From Chitinophaga tropicalis (GTDB taxonomy: Bacteria > Bacteroidota > Bacteroidia > Chitinophagales > Chitinophagaceae), in assembly GCF_009758205.1 (NCBI RefSeq), contig NZ_WRXN01000007.1:62001-126000 (forward strand): DNA of 64,000 nt, written 5' to 3'. Positions 1 through 9,576 of this stretch are shown one piece after another. The notes beneath the pieces are model-generated. The model ran no database searches and was not told the origin of the DNA. It saw only the letters and a list, made by a program, of their open reading frames with translations. The translations under genes were made by a program, and so were the position numbers. Numbering within the stretch: the first letter of the stretch is position 1; each line of letters starts with the position of its first letter.

Positions 1-168
1 ACAGAAAAGCAGAGCGGCTCTTATCAATTTTATTGTTTTCATGCGTTTGTATTTGAGGGATTCATAAAATACCTGGCAAATCAGGATCCTGAGTACTGCC
101 TGTTACGTTATGGCAAAGAAGTGTTTCCAGGAATGTACTATACAGTGAACGCATTAACGGGAGTGTAG
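1..168 (+). CDS. C-terminal fragment of an unknown protein (5' end outside window)
   Basis: Reading frame 1 is open from the first base and ends in TAG at 166-168, giving 55 residues with no start inside the window's left edge. The residues are aromatic-rich (several Phe and Tyr, ending ...NALTGV) and look like a folded protein end rather than random translation, but I do not recognise the family. The gene runs toward the chitinase, which lies on the other strand, and a strong hairpin at 315-354 separates the two 3' ends. The fragment may be spurious. The sequence to the left of the window would settle it. Confidence 0.45.
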   Translation, partial: TEKQSGSYQFYCFHAFVFEGFIKYLANQDPEYCLLRYGKEVFPGMYYTVNALTGV

Positions 169-314
169 AAATATGGTCATATGGTTTGTTTTAAAGGGTA
201 AATAAATGTTTATTCAGAGGGAAAGAAAGAGTTACGGCTTAATGAATGTTCTGTGTTGTGCTATAAAAAAGGCTCTCAATGACATGGTGGGTTATTTGAC
301 AGGTTTCAAAATAA

Positions 315-354
315 TTACGAATTACGGATGACTATTGTCATCCGTAATTCGTAA
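315..354. terminator. Bidirectional hairpin terminator
   Basis: A perfect 18-bp inverted repeat (315-332 pairs with 337-354) encloses a 4-base loop. It lies between the 3' end of the partial plus-strand gene and the stop codon of the minus-strand chitinase, which begins 21 bases to the right. It is placed to end transcription from both sides. On the minus strand the hairpin is followed by TTATTTTG. Confidence 0.7.
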
Positions 355-375
355 AGCTTGTTTTACATGGGCTGA

Positions 376-3300
376 TTACAGACGAATCACTTTTGCACTG
401 CCTTTACGGCCGTTCTTAATGTTCACTGTTTTCAGGATCCAGGTACCTGCAGGTACGCGGCTTGCGTCCAGTGTTATTTTCTGGCTGCCTTTATATCCTG
501 CTGTGTATTCTCTGCGCAGTAATAAAGTGCTGCCGTCTGCACTCCAGAGTTCAACTGCTACTTTTTCACCTGCAGCTGCGTTGAGGTTTATATTCAGGAC
601 AGACCCTGTCAGCGGGTTCGGGAACACTACCAGTTTTTCTGTTCCAACCGGCAGATTTACAACTGCTGTTGTTGTTGTTCTTGCAGCGCTTGCAGAACAT
701 GCGCCCAGTGGTTTCCACCACCAGTCTGCAGTGCCTGGAGTTACATTGTACAGGCTGTTTGCCAGGCTTTCATACAGGTTGCCGTTGTATACTACTTTGT
801 CACCTATGTTGTAGATCTTAGGATAAGGCTCATAAGCTGGTACGCCTGCGCAACTACCTGTACCAGGATCTGTGCCAGGATCTGTGCCGGGGTCTGTACC
901 GCCACTGCCATCACAATCGCTTACATAAGCCCAAACCTGGTCTGCACCGCTGTGGGTATCAGGCTGTTCATTCTGTGTCCACCATTTTGCTTTATAGATC
1001 TTGTTGTTGTAAACTACCTGCATGCCTTGTGTATATACGTTGGCAGCTACCCAGGCAGCAATACCGTTACAGGTACCGCCGCCTGTGCCATTCACCGTAA
1101 TGGAAACCGCCGCAGAAGTTGTTACTGCGCCGCCATTATCGGTAGCTACTGCTGTAAGGCTATAGCTGCCGGCTGCTACATTACTCCAGGTATAGGTATA
1201 GGGACTTGAGGTAGCTTCACCTAATCTGGTGGTTCCTCTATAGAACTCAACTTTAGATATTGTTCCGTCAGCATCTGAAGCAGAAGCTGTGATGGTTACT
1301 GTGGCCGGCGCTGTGAAAGAGGCGTTGGCAGCCGGAGAGGTCAGGCTCACAACAGGCGACTGGTTGCCCGGGGTAACAGTACCGCTGAAGAAAGGATAGT
1401 AGTTGGTAGCAAATTCGCCGTTATTCACTTTATCCCAGTTCACGGACCATGTCATGATACCACGCATGTTGGGATAACCAGCTGCTTTGCGGAGGGTGTA
1501 GGAACCGCCATAGGACTGTCCTTTCAACAGGTAGTTCAGTGCTTTTTTCACTTCTGCAGGAGCAGTGTAACCGCTACCAGCAGCGCCGGGAGCAGCAGGT
1601 AAGCCGAATGCTACCTGATCTTCACGAAGAGCGGGGAAGGTCATACCGGTGCCTGATACTGAGAAGCCCTGTAACAGCATTTCTGTCATTGATACGATAA
1701 AATCTGCCGTAGCGGAGCTGTACACTTTATTGTCCAGGCCCATTACAGAACCGGTGTTGTACAGTTGTGGCTGGATCCAGCTCAGTTCATTGCGCAGGCC
1801 GTAGATGATAGGCAGGTAAGCGCCTACCAGCGGAGAGTAGGTAGCGCCATAGGCTGTCTGTACATAGTATGTTTCAGGCGCCATTGTGAGCAGGCAGTTT
1901 TTGCCCTGTGCTTTACGGTAAGCAATGATCTCTTTTACAGCAGCTATGAGGTTCACTACTTTAGGGGTAGCAGGTGCTGTAAAGTTGTTATCACCGTTGT
2001 TCAGCTGTAAGGAAGTACCGCCTTCTATGTCAATGTCAAAGCCATCGAAGTTATAAGAATCCAGTATGCCTTTCATGCTGCTGATGAAAGCCTGTTTGTT
2101 GGCTTCGGTGTTCAGCATCAGTGTGCCGGTTTCACCACCTAAGGACAACAGTACTTTACGGCCGGCTGCCTGCAGGGTAGCGATGTCGGATTTAAAATCG
2201 GCAACTGTAGTTCCTTCCGGAGTGAAGCTCACGGTAGAATAATCGCTGGAAGTTGTACCGAAAGCTACTTCAATCACGTTATAGCGGGAATCAACATCTT
2301 TCAGACGGATATAGGGAGCAGAGGCCAGGTTCCAGTTATGCCAGTAGCCTACTACTACTTTATTTGTGTTACCGCCACCATCGGTAGAGGTTACGTTAAC
2401 AGCAACAGCTGTGGATGTGGTAGTTGCCCCCAGGTTATCTGTAGCTACGGCGGTGATGCTGTAGCTGCCGGCAGCTACATTGCTCCATGAAATGCTGTAA
2501 GGCGCTACGGAGTCAACGCCCAGGCTGGTGGCGCCGCGGAAGAACTCTACTTTTTTAACGGAGCCGTCGCTGTCTGCAGCAGTGGCGCTTACGGTAATGC
2601 TGGCAGGAGCGGTGAAGGATGCGCCTGTAGCAGGAGCCGTCAGGCTTACTGTAGGAGCTACGTTGCCGGGAGTGGTACCATCCGCAAATACAGCATTTAT
2701 CTTGTTTACAAGCGGAGAAGTAGTATTCGGGCAATGGATCAGTTTACCTTTAGGAACGGTGCTGCTGGTCATATTCAGCATATCGCCGAATACCTGCCAT
2801 ATTATTATTCCTGCCAGGGCATTGTCTTTAATATATTTTGCCTTCTCTCCTACAGAGCGTTCGTTGTCGTAGCTGAGGAAGTAATTGCCTTTTGTTTTGT
2901 AAGGTACTTTTGCTACGTCATCCCATTGTTCAGTCCATCCGGAAGATGTTTGCTGCAGGATATAGCTGTAGTTTGGAGTACCGTCCCACAGGTCTTTAGC
3001 CCAGTTGGTATAGTCAGCGCAGGTCTGGATAGGGCCGTCAGGCTGTACTGTTTCAGCGCGTTTTGTAGTAGCGCCGTTGAGCGCTGCTGTTCCGCTTGTG
3101 ATCACTCCACGGCCGTAAAAGGGTGCACCGATGTTCACTTTGGACATGTTCACGCCCAGTGCTTTCAATGCTTTTACGGTTGCATCAACAGAAAAGTTGG
3201 TATACTCAGCCCCCGGGTAATCGTACAGGGGAGCGTTGTGCCCGGCTTTATTTGACCATCCGCCGTTATAGTCGTAGGTCATCATGTTGTAATAGTTCAT

Positions 3301-4209
3301 GGAATTGTTCAGGCGCGCCCAGTTAAAGCCCTGCAGTTTTGCGGGAGAGGCGGTGAAAGCGGCAGTGATCAGTTTATTGGGGCCGATAGCGGTCCTTACT
3401 GCTTCTACCAGTGCTGCGAAGTTGTTGTAATCAGCCGGACCATATTTTTCAATGTTCATACCGGGGCCATCGGGGTATTCCCAGTCAAAGTCGATACCAT
3501 CAAAACCCATGTTGATCAGGTCAACGCAGTTAGCCACGAACCTGGCGCGTTTTGTGGCATCTGATGCCATTTCAGGATAGTGTTTGCACATGCTCCATCC
3601 GCCGATGGATGCCATTACTTTTACGCCTTTGGAGTGTGCCAGGTCCAGCAGGCCCTGTGCGCCTCCCTGTTTGGGAACAGAAAGCGGGAATGCACCGGTT
3701 TTGCCGGTGTTGACATTTTTCCAGCCGCTGCCTTCATTACGGTATCCCAGTGTATAGGCGTAGCTGCCGTCTGAGATATAGTAAATGGGAGCTTCCAGCT
3801 CACCATAGAGCAGGAACATGTCCCAGCTGCTGTAAATGTCTTCATTTACCAGTGCTGCGGGTTCCTGTACGGCGCCTACCTGGTAAATATTTTTGTTACG
3901 GAAATCACCACTGTGTAATGAACCGTCTTTAGCAACACCAAAGAAAGAGAAGTTAAGGATGGTGTACTGGGAATAATCAACGTTCAGCTGATTATATCCT
4001 CCTTTTGGAACGATACCTGCCACTTCTTTCCAGGCGTCCCACTGGGTTATATAGCCGATTACCTGCTTTGAATGGTTTTTGGTGGTAGCAGGGACCTGAG
4101 GACTCACCTGCGCCATGGACCGGTAGCCCATGATGAGCAGCAGGAACAGGATTGCATGCCTTACATAATAGTATGACAATGCCGTACGAAAGGTAGATTT
4201 TACTTTCAT
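376..4209 (-). CDS. Secreted chitinase with two GH18 domains and T9SS type A sorting domain
   Basis: A 1277-residue secreted chitin-degrading enzyme. In order: a signal peptide ending near residue 34 (MAQ); a first GH18 barrel (about 45-490) with catalytic DGIDFDWE at 237-244, Glu244 being the expected acid; an Ig-like/PKD-like domain (518-606); a second GH18 barrel (617-940) with DGFDIDIE at 722-729; a second Ig-like domain (950-1043); two CBM5/12-type chitin-binding modules (about 1050-1097 and 1120-1168, Trp-rich) separated by a DPGTDPGT linker; and a C-terminal T9SS type A domain (about 1190-1277) with the typical VFPNP start. The first barrel has an insertion typical of processive chitinases. 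The two-catalytic-domain layout resembles Flavobacterium johnsoniae ChiA, a known T9SS cargo. The protein is expected at the surface or released. The start at 4209 gives a plausible though long signal peptide. Confidence 0.93.
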   Translation of the reverse strand: MKVKSTFRTALSYYYVRHAILFLLLIMGYRSMAQVSPQVPATTKNHSKQVIGYITQWDAWKEVAGIVPKGGYNQLNVDYSQYTILNFSFFGVAKDGSLHSGDFRNKNIYQVGAVQEPAALVNEDIYSSWDMFLLYGELEAPIYYISDGSYAYTLGYRNEGSGWKNVNTGKTGAFPLSVPKQGGAQGLLDLAHSKGVKVMASIGGWSMCKHYPEMASDATKRARFVANCVDLINMGFDGIDFDWEYPDGPGMNIEKYGPADYNNFAALVEAVRTAIGPNKLITAAFTASPAKLQGFNWARLNNSMNYYNMMTYDYNGGWSNKAGHNAPLYDYPGAEYTNFSVDATVKALKALGVNMSKVNIGAPFYGRGVITSGTAALNGATTKRAETVQPDGPIQTCADYTNWAKDLWDGTPNYSYILQQTSSGWTEQWDDVAKVPYKTKGNYFLSYDNERSVGEKAKYIKDNALAGIIIWQVFGDMLNMTSSTVPKGKLIHCPNTTSPLVNKINAVFADGTTPGNVAPTVSLTAPATGASFTAPASITVSATAADSDGSVKKVEFFRGATSLGVDSVAPYSISWSNVAAGSYSITAVATDNLGATTTSTAVAVNVTSTDGGGNTNKVVVGYWHNWNLASAPYIRLKDVDSRYNVIEVAFGTTSSDYSTVSFTPEGTTVADFKSDIATLQAAGRKVLLSLGGETGTLMLNTEANKQAFISSMKGILDSYNFDGFDIDIEGGTSLQLNNGDNNFTAPATPKVVNLIAAVKEIIAYRKAQGKNCLLTMAPETYYVQTAYGATYSPLVGAYLPIIYGLRNELSWIQPQLYNTGSVMGLDNKVYSSATADFIVSMTEMLLQGFSVSGTGMTFPALREDQVAFGLPAAPGAAGSGYTAPAEVKKALNYLLKGQSYGGSYTLRKAAGYPNMRGIMTWSVNWDKVNNGEFATNYYPFFSGTVTPGNQSPVVSLTSPAANASFTAPATVTITASASDADGTISKVEFYRGTTRLGEATSSPYTYTWSNVAAGSYSLTAVATDNGGAVTTSAAVSITVNGTGGGTCNGIAAWVAANVYTQGMQVVYNNKIYKAKWWTQNEQPDTHSGADQVWAYVSDCDGSGGTDPGTDPGTDPGTGSCAGVPAYEPYPKIYNIGDKVVYNGNLYESLANSLYNVTPGTADWWWKPLGACSASAARTTTTAVVNLPVGTEKLVVFPNPLTGSVLNINLNAAAGEKVAVELWSADGSTLLLRREYTAGYKGSQKITLDASRVPAGTWILKTVNIKNGRKGSAKVIRL

Positions 4210-4425
4210 TATAACGGTTTTTTTGAGACAGTATGGAACTACACTACCGGATTTTGCACTTATTAATTGCCGGACATGGATCAGGCTATTACATATTCAA
4301 ATGACTCTCAACTTGGACTCTCAACATAGGTGCTTTTAATATGGCCGGTTTCATAGGTAAATATGGTATTCAGCTATATGGTTAATATCTTAGATGTCGT
4401 ACCTAACGTGGTATAGTACTATTGT

Positions 4426-4433
4426 CAAAAATA
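4426..4433 (-). promoter_or_regulatory. Candidate -7 promoter element for the chitinase gene
   Basis: On the minus strand this reads TATTTTTG, a match to the Bacteroidota -7 consensus TAnnTTTG. No good -33 TTG is visible at the usual spacing, and the implied leader to the chitinase start would be about 210 bases. The rest of 4210-4508 holds no gene, only this site and the terminator at 4454-4486. Weak evidence. Confidence 0.22.
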
Positions 4434-4453
4434 ATTTTTTTTACCAGATGCAG

Positions 4454-4486
4454 AAAGCCCTCCCGGCATAGTACCGGGAGGGCTTT
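4454..4486 (-). terminator. Hairpin terminator downstream of the OmpA/PD40 gene
   Basis: A perfect 13-bp GC-rich stem (4454-4466 with 4474-4486) has a 7-base loop. It lies 23 bases after the stop of the minus-strand OmpA-family gene. The T-run is short on both sides (TTT on minus, TTTT on plus), so it may act in either direction. Confidence 0.65.
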
Positions 4487-4508
4487 TATGTTATTTGATC
4501 TTTAACTA

Positions 4509-6665
4509 CTATTTGTGTATGATTTTCAGCATTGTACGTCTGCTCTGCATGTATTGAGCTTCCGAACAAGGTACGCCTTTATTGCATGGATCATCAGGAT
4601 CTTTACCGATGTTCTCGTAGTAAAGCTTGCTTGAGGGTACACCTTTCTTCACCAGGTAGTCAATTACAGCATAGCAGCGTAAAGCGGAGAGGTCTTTATT
4701 ATAAGCGTCAGAACCGCGGCTGTCAGTGTAGGAGCGAACCATCAGTTTCCAGTCAGGATACTGGTTCAGTACTACGGCTACCCTATCCAGCAGATTTCTT
4801 GACTTGGTGGTCAGGATAGCGCTGTTATAGTCATAGTAGAACTGCATTTTTTCCATTTTATCCTGGATGGCCACGTCAATATCAGACATTGCTTCTTCCT
4901 GTTTTTCCTGTGCAGATTCTACCGGCGCTGGGGTGGCTACGGGAGGTGCAACAGGGCCACCACGTCTTGGAGTGCTGGCGGGAGGAGGATCATTTTTAGC
5001 AACTTCCACTGGTGTTGCGGGTGTTGCGGCTGCTACGACAGGAGGAGCTATAGGTGCGCTTACGGGAACCATCGGAGATACTACCACCGGCTCTTCCGGC
5101 TTGGTCTCTACTGGTTTTTCCGGTGCTTTTTCAGGCTCTTTTGCTGCTACTGAAGGAGTTGTTATTGGTGCGCTTACCGGAACCATCGGAGATACTACCA
5201 CTGGTTCTTCCCGTTTGGTTTCTGCCGGTTTTTCTTCCGGAGCTTTAGCCAGTATTACAGGTTCCGGTTTAGTACCTGGTTCAGGATCTTTATAAGGTTG
5301 TATACCTTCGTCGTTGTTGAAACGCTCGCTGAAGTGGGTATCCATGAAGCGGTATACGTCATCGCTACCTCCGCCACCGCTACGGTTGGAAGAGAAGTAG
5401 CCTTCATACATATTGGCTTTCATGATGAAGCCCAGGTCGTCCCCACCGGAGTTGAAAGGGAAGCGCAGGTTTTGGAGGCGTTTCCATTCAGTACCTTTAC
5501 CAGCTACACGGAATATGTCAAACCCGCCCATGCCCGGATGGCCTTTACTGGAGAAGTAAAGCATATCGGTTTCATTATAGGTAGGGAATGCTTCGTCAAA
5601 TGGTGTATTGATGTAGGGGCCGCAGTTCTTTGGTTTGCCCCATTTACCGTTACGTTGTTTTTCACTGAACCAGATATCCATTTTACCTTGTCCGCCTTTC
5701 CTGTTGGAAGCGAAGTACATGATCTGACCGTCGCGGCTCAGCGCCACGTGGCCTGTAGAATAGCCGGTGGAGTTGATCTCTTTCAGTGGTTGCAGGGGGC
5801 TCCAGTCGTCTCCTGTTTTCACTGACCAGAACACCATCATTATACGTTCACCGTTTACGGGGCCGCGTTTTTTGCGGTTGGCAATGTCCTGCTGCCATGA
5901 GTTAAGTGTTACGTATACGGTGTCTTCCCTGGGATTGAAACATACCGGACCAACATGGTAAGGCACAAGGGCCAGCAGCTGCGGCAATACTTCTTCTACG
6001 AAGGTATTGGCTACGCCCTGCGAATATTGTTTGAAGATGTAGGCTTTATAGTAAGGTTGGTTGGTACGTGTGTCAATCGCGGGATTACGTTCCGGCAGTA
6101 CGTTCATGGTCATTTTACGGTAGCCGTTGGATACCAGCAACAGGCCCTGTCTTGTTACGCCGCTCACGTAATCAGAGCCTGGGGAGCTGAGTTCCTTGAT
6201 ATTTTCCATCGCCATTTCCAGCCTGTCAGACTTCCAGGCTATGGCGCTGTCACAACCGGCCAGCATGCTGTGCATAAGGCGCATACTGTCCGACTTTGAA
6301 CTTTTGAATTTTGCTAGCTGTACTTTCGCGTCTTCATATTTGCCCGCGCTTTTAAGCACTTCTCCATACTCCAGGAATGTTACTGCAGGGCATTCGGGGC
6401 GGCTTTGCATTTTGTCATACCAGAAAGCGGCTTCCTCATAGAGGCCAATTTCCCGGCAACAACGCGCTACCCGCTGCAGTACATCAAGAGGAGTCTTATT
6501 ACGTTTCTTGTTTATTATCCTATTGTACAAAGCTCCGGCAACAGCATACTCCTGCCTTTCAAAAGCCTCATCAGCCATCGTCCGCACGCTTTTTCGCTCC
6601 TGGCTAAACAGCATCACGGGCAACAACAGCGCGGTGCATAATAATATTGCGTAACAACGTAGCAT
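4509..6665 (-). CDS. OmpA-family protein with TPR and PD40 repeats (T9SS/adhesin-associated)
   Basis: A 718-residue envelope protein. It has a signal peptide (about 1-22, ending in FSQ), TPR-like helices (about 25-140), WD40-like PD40 beta-propeller repeats (about 270-460, for example ASNRKGGQGKMDIW and FSSKGHPGMGGFDIF), a Pro/Glu/Val-rich linker (about 475-610), and a C-terminal OmpA domain (about 610-718). The OmpA domain keeps TDSRGS and LSALR, the region whose Asp and Arg bind peptidoglycan. It is the last gene of an operon behind a PorP/SprF gene and a type B cargo gene. Proteins of this build are commonly coded with PorP/SprF in Bacteroidota and probably tie an outer-membrane adhesin complex to peptidoglycan. 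The linker carries a 38-codon tandem duplication, annotated separately. Confidence 0.88.
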   Translation of the reverse strand: MLRCYAILLCTALLLPVMLFSQERKSVRTMADEAFERQEYAVAGALYNRIINKKRNKTPLDVLQRVARCCREIGLYEEAAFWYDKMQSRPECPAVTFLEYGEVLKSAGKYEDAKVQLAKFKSSKSDSMRLMHSMLAGCDSAIAWKSDRLEMAMENIKELSSPGSDYVSGVTRQGLLLVSNGYRKMTMNVLPERNPAIDTRTNQPYYKAYIFKQYSQGVANTFVEEVLPQLLALVPYHVGPVCFNPREDTVYVTLNSWQQDIANRKKRGPVNGERIMMVFWSVKTGDDWSPLQPLKEINSTGYSTGHVALSRDGQIMYFASNRKGGQGKMDIWFSEKQRNGKWGKPKNCGPYINTPFDEAFPTYNETDMLYFSSKGHPGMGGFDIFRVAGKGTEWKRLQNLRFPFNSGGDDLGFIMKANMYEGYFSSNRSGGGGSDDVYRFMDTHFSERFNNDEGIQPYKDPEPGTKPEPVILAKAPEEKPAETKREEPVVVSPMVPVSAPITTPSVAAKEPEKAPEKPVETKPEEPVVVSPMVPVSAPIAPPVVAAATPATPVEVAKNDPPPASTPRRGGPVAPPVATPAPVESAQEKQEEAMSDIDVAIQDKMEKMQFYYDYNSAILTTKSRNLLDRVAVVLNQYPDWKLMVRSYTDSRGSDAYNKDLSALRCYAVIDYLVKKGVPSSKLYYENIGKDPDDPCNKGVPCSEAQYMQSRRTMLKIIHK
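5049..5241 (-). repeat. 38-codon tandem duplication in the OmpA protein linker
   Basis: Two copies of a near-identical segment lie 114 bases apart (GGTGCGCTTAC begins at 5053 and again at 5167). Each encodes EEPVVVSPMVPVSAPI within the Pro-rich linker. The nucleotide similarity is high, including at third positions, which suggests a recent in-frame duplication that lengthened the spacer before the peptidoglycan-binding domain. Confidence 0.75.
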
Positions 6666-6688
6666 ATAACAGTTTGATGATCTTTTAA

Positions 6689-7732
6689 TTAAAAATAGCG
6701 GGGATTGGACGTACTAAATAGCTTTGAGTTGAATAATATACCTATTGAAATTTCGTGGCTTCCGCTCTGTATACCGCTCATTTTATTCATCATGTAATCA
6801 TATGAATAACCGATACGGTATTTAGGTGAAATGTAGTATTGTAAGATGGCGCTCGCTGCATTGGCTTTGTCCAGTGTAACAGTTGTCTCGGCAGTTTTCT
6901 TTTTGTTCCATAACTGCATGCTTGTTCTGTAGGAGCCGCCTATCCAGAGTAACTGGTCGATGTGCATCATCAGGGTAGCATCTATTGCTGTGGGACCTGC
7001 AAAGTCATCTTTCAGCATGAAGGATGGTTTGATGGAGATCTGATCATTTACAGCGAACATGTAACCGGCGGTCAGGTACAGGTGTTGTTTTCTGCGGATG
7101 CTCTCATAGGTATAACCTCTCCATTTATAACCGGTGCTGCTATATTTGGAGAAGAGGTCCAGTACAGATACGCCGATATAAAGGGATGGAGAGTAATAGT
7201 AGATGCCTACGCGTGCATCGGGAGCAGTTGCTTTTGCAGAGCCATCGGGGATGATACGGTCTCCGTTGTCCAGGTAGATAAAATCTTTACCATTCAGGCC
7301 GTACTGGGTGGCGCCAACGCCGAGACCGAGGCAGAGGCGGCGGGTATCTTCATCGTCTAACCGTATACGGTAGGCATAGGATGCGTAGATGGAGATAGCG
7401 CTCTGAGGGCCCAGGTTATCCATCATAGCCTGAATGCCCAGGCCAACGTTTGCATCTTTGTTAGCTCTTCTAAGTGGCCCGTCCAGCGATACGCTACCTG
7501 TACGGGGTGCTCCTTCGATACCGGCCCATTGCATACGGTACGATGCGTTCAGGTGCAGCACATCTTTATAACCTGCATAGGCAGGGTTTACACTCAGGCC
7601 GTTGAAAATATACTGGCTGAACTGGACGCTTTGCTGTGCCCGTGCGCCAGCTGCCAGGCAAAGTAATAATACTACAGTAAACCAATTTTTTGTTGTGTAC
7701 ATAGTTGCACTTTTATGATCACAGTTCATCAT
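6689..7732 (-). CDS. PorP/SprF-family type IX secretion outer-membrane protein
   Basis: A protein of up to 347 residues of the PorP/SprF family, predicted outer-membrane beta-barrels that work with T9SS and hold or help export surface proteins. Family hallmarks seen are QFSQYIFNGLSVNPAYAG just after the signal peptide and the N-terminal pattern NASYRMQWAGIEGAP, followed by alternating beta-strand pattern to the end. The first ATG overlaps the upstream stop by one base (TAATG), which favours translational coupling. An internal ATG at 7702 (Met11) would give a more compact signal peptide, MYTTKNWFTVVLLLC. The gene sits between a type B cargo gene and the OmpA/PD40 gene, the usual SprF-like setting. 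A second PorP-like gene lies at 57983. Confidence 0.9.
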   Translation of the reverse strand: MMNCDHKSATMYTTKNWFTVVLLLCLAAGARAQQSVQFSQYIFNGLSVNPAYAGYKDVLHLNASYRMQWAGIEGAPRTGSVSLDGPLRRANKDANVGLGIQAMMDNLGPQSAISIYASYAYRIRLDDEDTRRLCLGLGVGATQYGLNGKDFIYLDNGDRIIPDGSAKATAPDARVGIYYYSPSLYIGVSVLDLFSKYSSTGYKWRGYTYESIRRKQHLYLTAGYMFAVNDQISIKPSFMLKDDFAGPTAIDATLMMHIDQLLWIGGSYRTSMQLWNKKKTAETTVTLDKANAASAILQYYISPKYRIGYSYDYMMNKMSGIQSGSHEISIGILFNSKLFSTSNPRYF

Positions 7733-9576
7733 TATCTTATTACCATTACCCAGCCCTTCAATACCTGTATTTCACCTGTTGTCTGCTTTAGTTCCAGGCG
7801 GTAGTAGTAGGTTCCTTCACTCAGACCTTCTGCCCTCCAGGTGTTCTGGTAGTCTTTACTAACGTATACGGTACCGCCCCAACGGTTGAAAATGTACACA
7901 GCGCTACCAGGGAATTTCTCAATGCCCTGTACAATGAATCTGTCGTTCTTACCATCATTGTTTGGGGTCATCACATTGGATACGAACATCTTGTCAGCTC
8001 CCGGAGTGATCTTGATACGTGTTGAAGTTCCTCTCTGGCAGTTAGGATCAGAAGGGTCACAGTTAAATGTAGGTACCTTTGAAGTATCTGCAGTACTTAC
8101 AGAAGCTGTATTACTTATGTACTGAAGTTCTTCCGGCAGCCTGTCATTTACTTTTACCCTGAAGCGTACTGTAGCTGTAGCACCGGCGGCCAGGTTATTA
8201 ATATTGAAGTTGAAGGTTGGCTGATCATTAGCACCAGTAGGTTCAAAGTATGCACCACCGTCCATTACTTCTTCATACTCTGTACCATCGGGCTGCGGAT
8301 CATTCACAGTTACCAGCGGGATGGCAATACTACCTGTATTCTTTACATATATATAATAGGTGAGTATTCCGCCGGGGCTTACAGTAGTCTCACCACTTTC
8401 ATTCACTACCAGTTTCCAGGCTACAAAGGATGTAGTGGTAGATACGGGTAAGCTTACGGAGGGCCCGCTGTTTGAAATGGTGTTAGGCTTGCTGCTATCG
8501 CCTGTCATAGAAGGATAGGTATTGGTAAATCCTTTTCCGTTACCATTATCTACCGTGGCTATGTTATCAATGCTGCTGGCGCCTGTCAGATCTACGGCGA
8601 CTCTTACACGGAAAGAGCGGACAATGTATCCGCCAACCGGCATGGAAGCGATTGTCCATGACAACCTGTTATCGGTGTCGGGCGTCACTGCCCCGTCTGC
8701 ATCCACAAAAGTGGTGTAGGTAGGGATGATGTCGTTGATAACAACATTTGTGAGTGGCAGTGAGCCGTTATTGCGAACGTGTATGGTATAAGTGATAACG
8801 TCTCCTGAGGTAACGGTGCCATTCGGACCGGTAGCCGCGTAGGAGGCGCTTTTCCAGTGCAGGGTGTTCATACCATTATCTACCGGTATCCTGATAGATG
8901 GCCAGGCGGTGTTTGTACCGGGGCCGCTGGTGATCAGGTTGGCGGTGGCTGGTGCAGCGGTGCGTTTCTTGCCGCTACCGTCGCCGATATCTACATAACC
9001 TGCATTATTTATATAACTAACTCCTGTCAGTGTGCTGTTTACGGTAACGATCAACTGTACATATACATCAGAACCGCCAACGGGTATAGTTGGGATGGTC
9101 CATACCAGGTCTTCGGCTGAGCCTTTGATGGGCCCGGTACCGCCGGAGTTACCTACGCTGGCTGTTTGCAGGGTGGTATTGGCAGGGATGGTGTCTGTAA
9201 CAGTTACGTTGGTAAGTGGTTGATCGCCGGTGTTACGTATATAGATACGGTAGGTGATCACGTCACCTGCAGCCAGCTGGCCGTTGCTACCGCTACCTGA
9301 GTAGGTAGCTGTCTTCCATTGAATGGAGGTCATGGCTGTGGGCGCTTTCACTTCTCTAACTGCACCAGCCTTATTATATGCTGTTCCCTCTGCTGAAGTA
9401 ATAGCCTTTGCCGGCAACCAGGTCATACCTAACATGAAAAGTATCATGAGCAGGCAGTGATCAGATATTCTTTTAGTACCGGTAAGGGCCAGGCCAACTC
9501 GCCGCTGCATACTATCTAGCAGGTTTAAACGAGTGGAATCGTATTTTTTGCGCATAGGCTTAGGATTACTGAACAA
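7732..9576 (-). CDS. DUF11-repeat surface protein with T9SS type B (gliding-associated) C-terminal domain
   Basis: A 614-residue secreted adhesin-like protein. After a long N-region and a hydrophobic segment (about 40-57), three DUF11 repeats follow (about 75-205, 225-350 and 385-505), each with YTYRIYIRNTG-like or ITYTIHVRNNG-like patterns and VTDTIP/INDIIP motifs. The last 85 or so residues are the gliding motility-associated (CHU_C, T9SS type B) domain, with VMTPNNDGKNDRF, YIFNRWGG and EGTYYYRLELK. Type B cargo is typically exported with a neighbouring PorP/SprF partner, here the next gene, which overlaps by one base. The first start is used. Met8 (9555) is an alternative. It is the first gene of a three-gene operon facing a long gene-free region. 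Confidence 0.87.
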   Translation of the reverse strand: MFSNPKPMRKKYDSTRLNLLDSMQRRVGLALTGTKRISDHCLLMILFMLGMTWLPAKAITSAEGTAYNKAGAVREVKAPTAMTSIQWKTATYSGSGSNGQLAAGDVITYRIYIRNTGDQPLTNVTVTDTIPANTTLQTASVGNSGGTGPIKGSAEDLVWTIPTIPVGGSDVYVQLIVTVNSTLTGVSYINNAGYVDIGDGSGKKRTAAPATANLITSGPGTNTAWPSIRIPVDNGMNTLHWKSASYAATGPNGTVTSGDVITYTIHVRNNGSLPLTNVVINDIIPTYTTFVDADGAVTPDTDNRLSWTIASMPVGGYIVRSFRVRVAVDLTGASSIDNIATVDNGNGKGFTNTYPSMTGDSSKPNTISNSGPSVSLPVSTTTSFVAWKLVVNESGETTVSPGGILTYYIYVKNTGSIAIPLVTVNDPQPDGTEYEEVMDGGAYFEPTGANDQPTFNFNINNLAAGATATVRFRVKVNDRLPEELQYISNTASVSTADTSKVPTFNCDPSDPNCQRGTSTRIKITPGADKMFVSNVMTPNNDGKNDRFIVQGIEKFPGSAVYIFNRWGGTVYVSKDYQNTWRAEGLSEGTYYYRLELKQTTGEIQVLKGWVMVIR

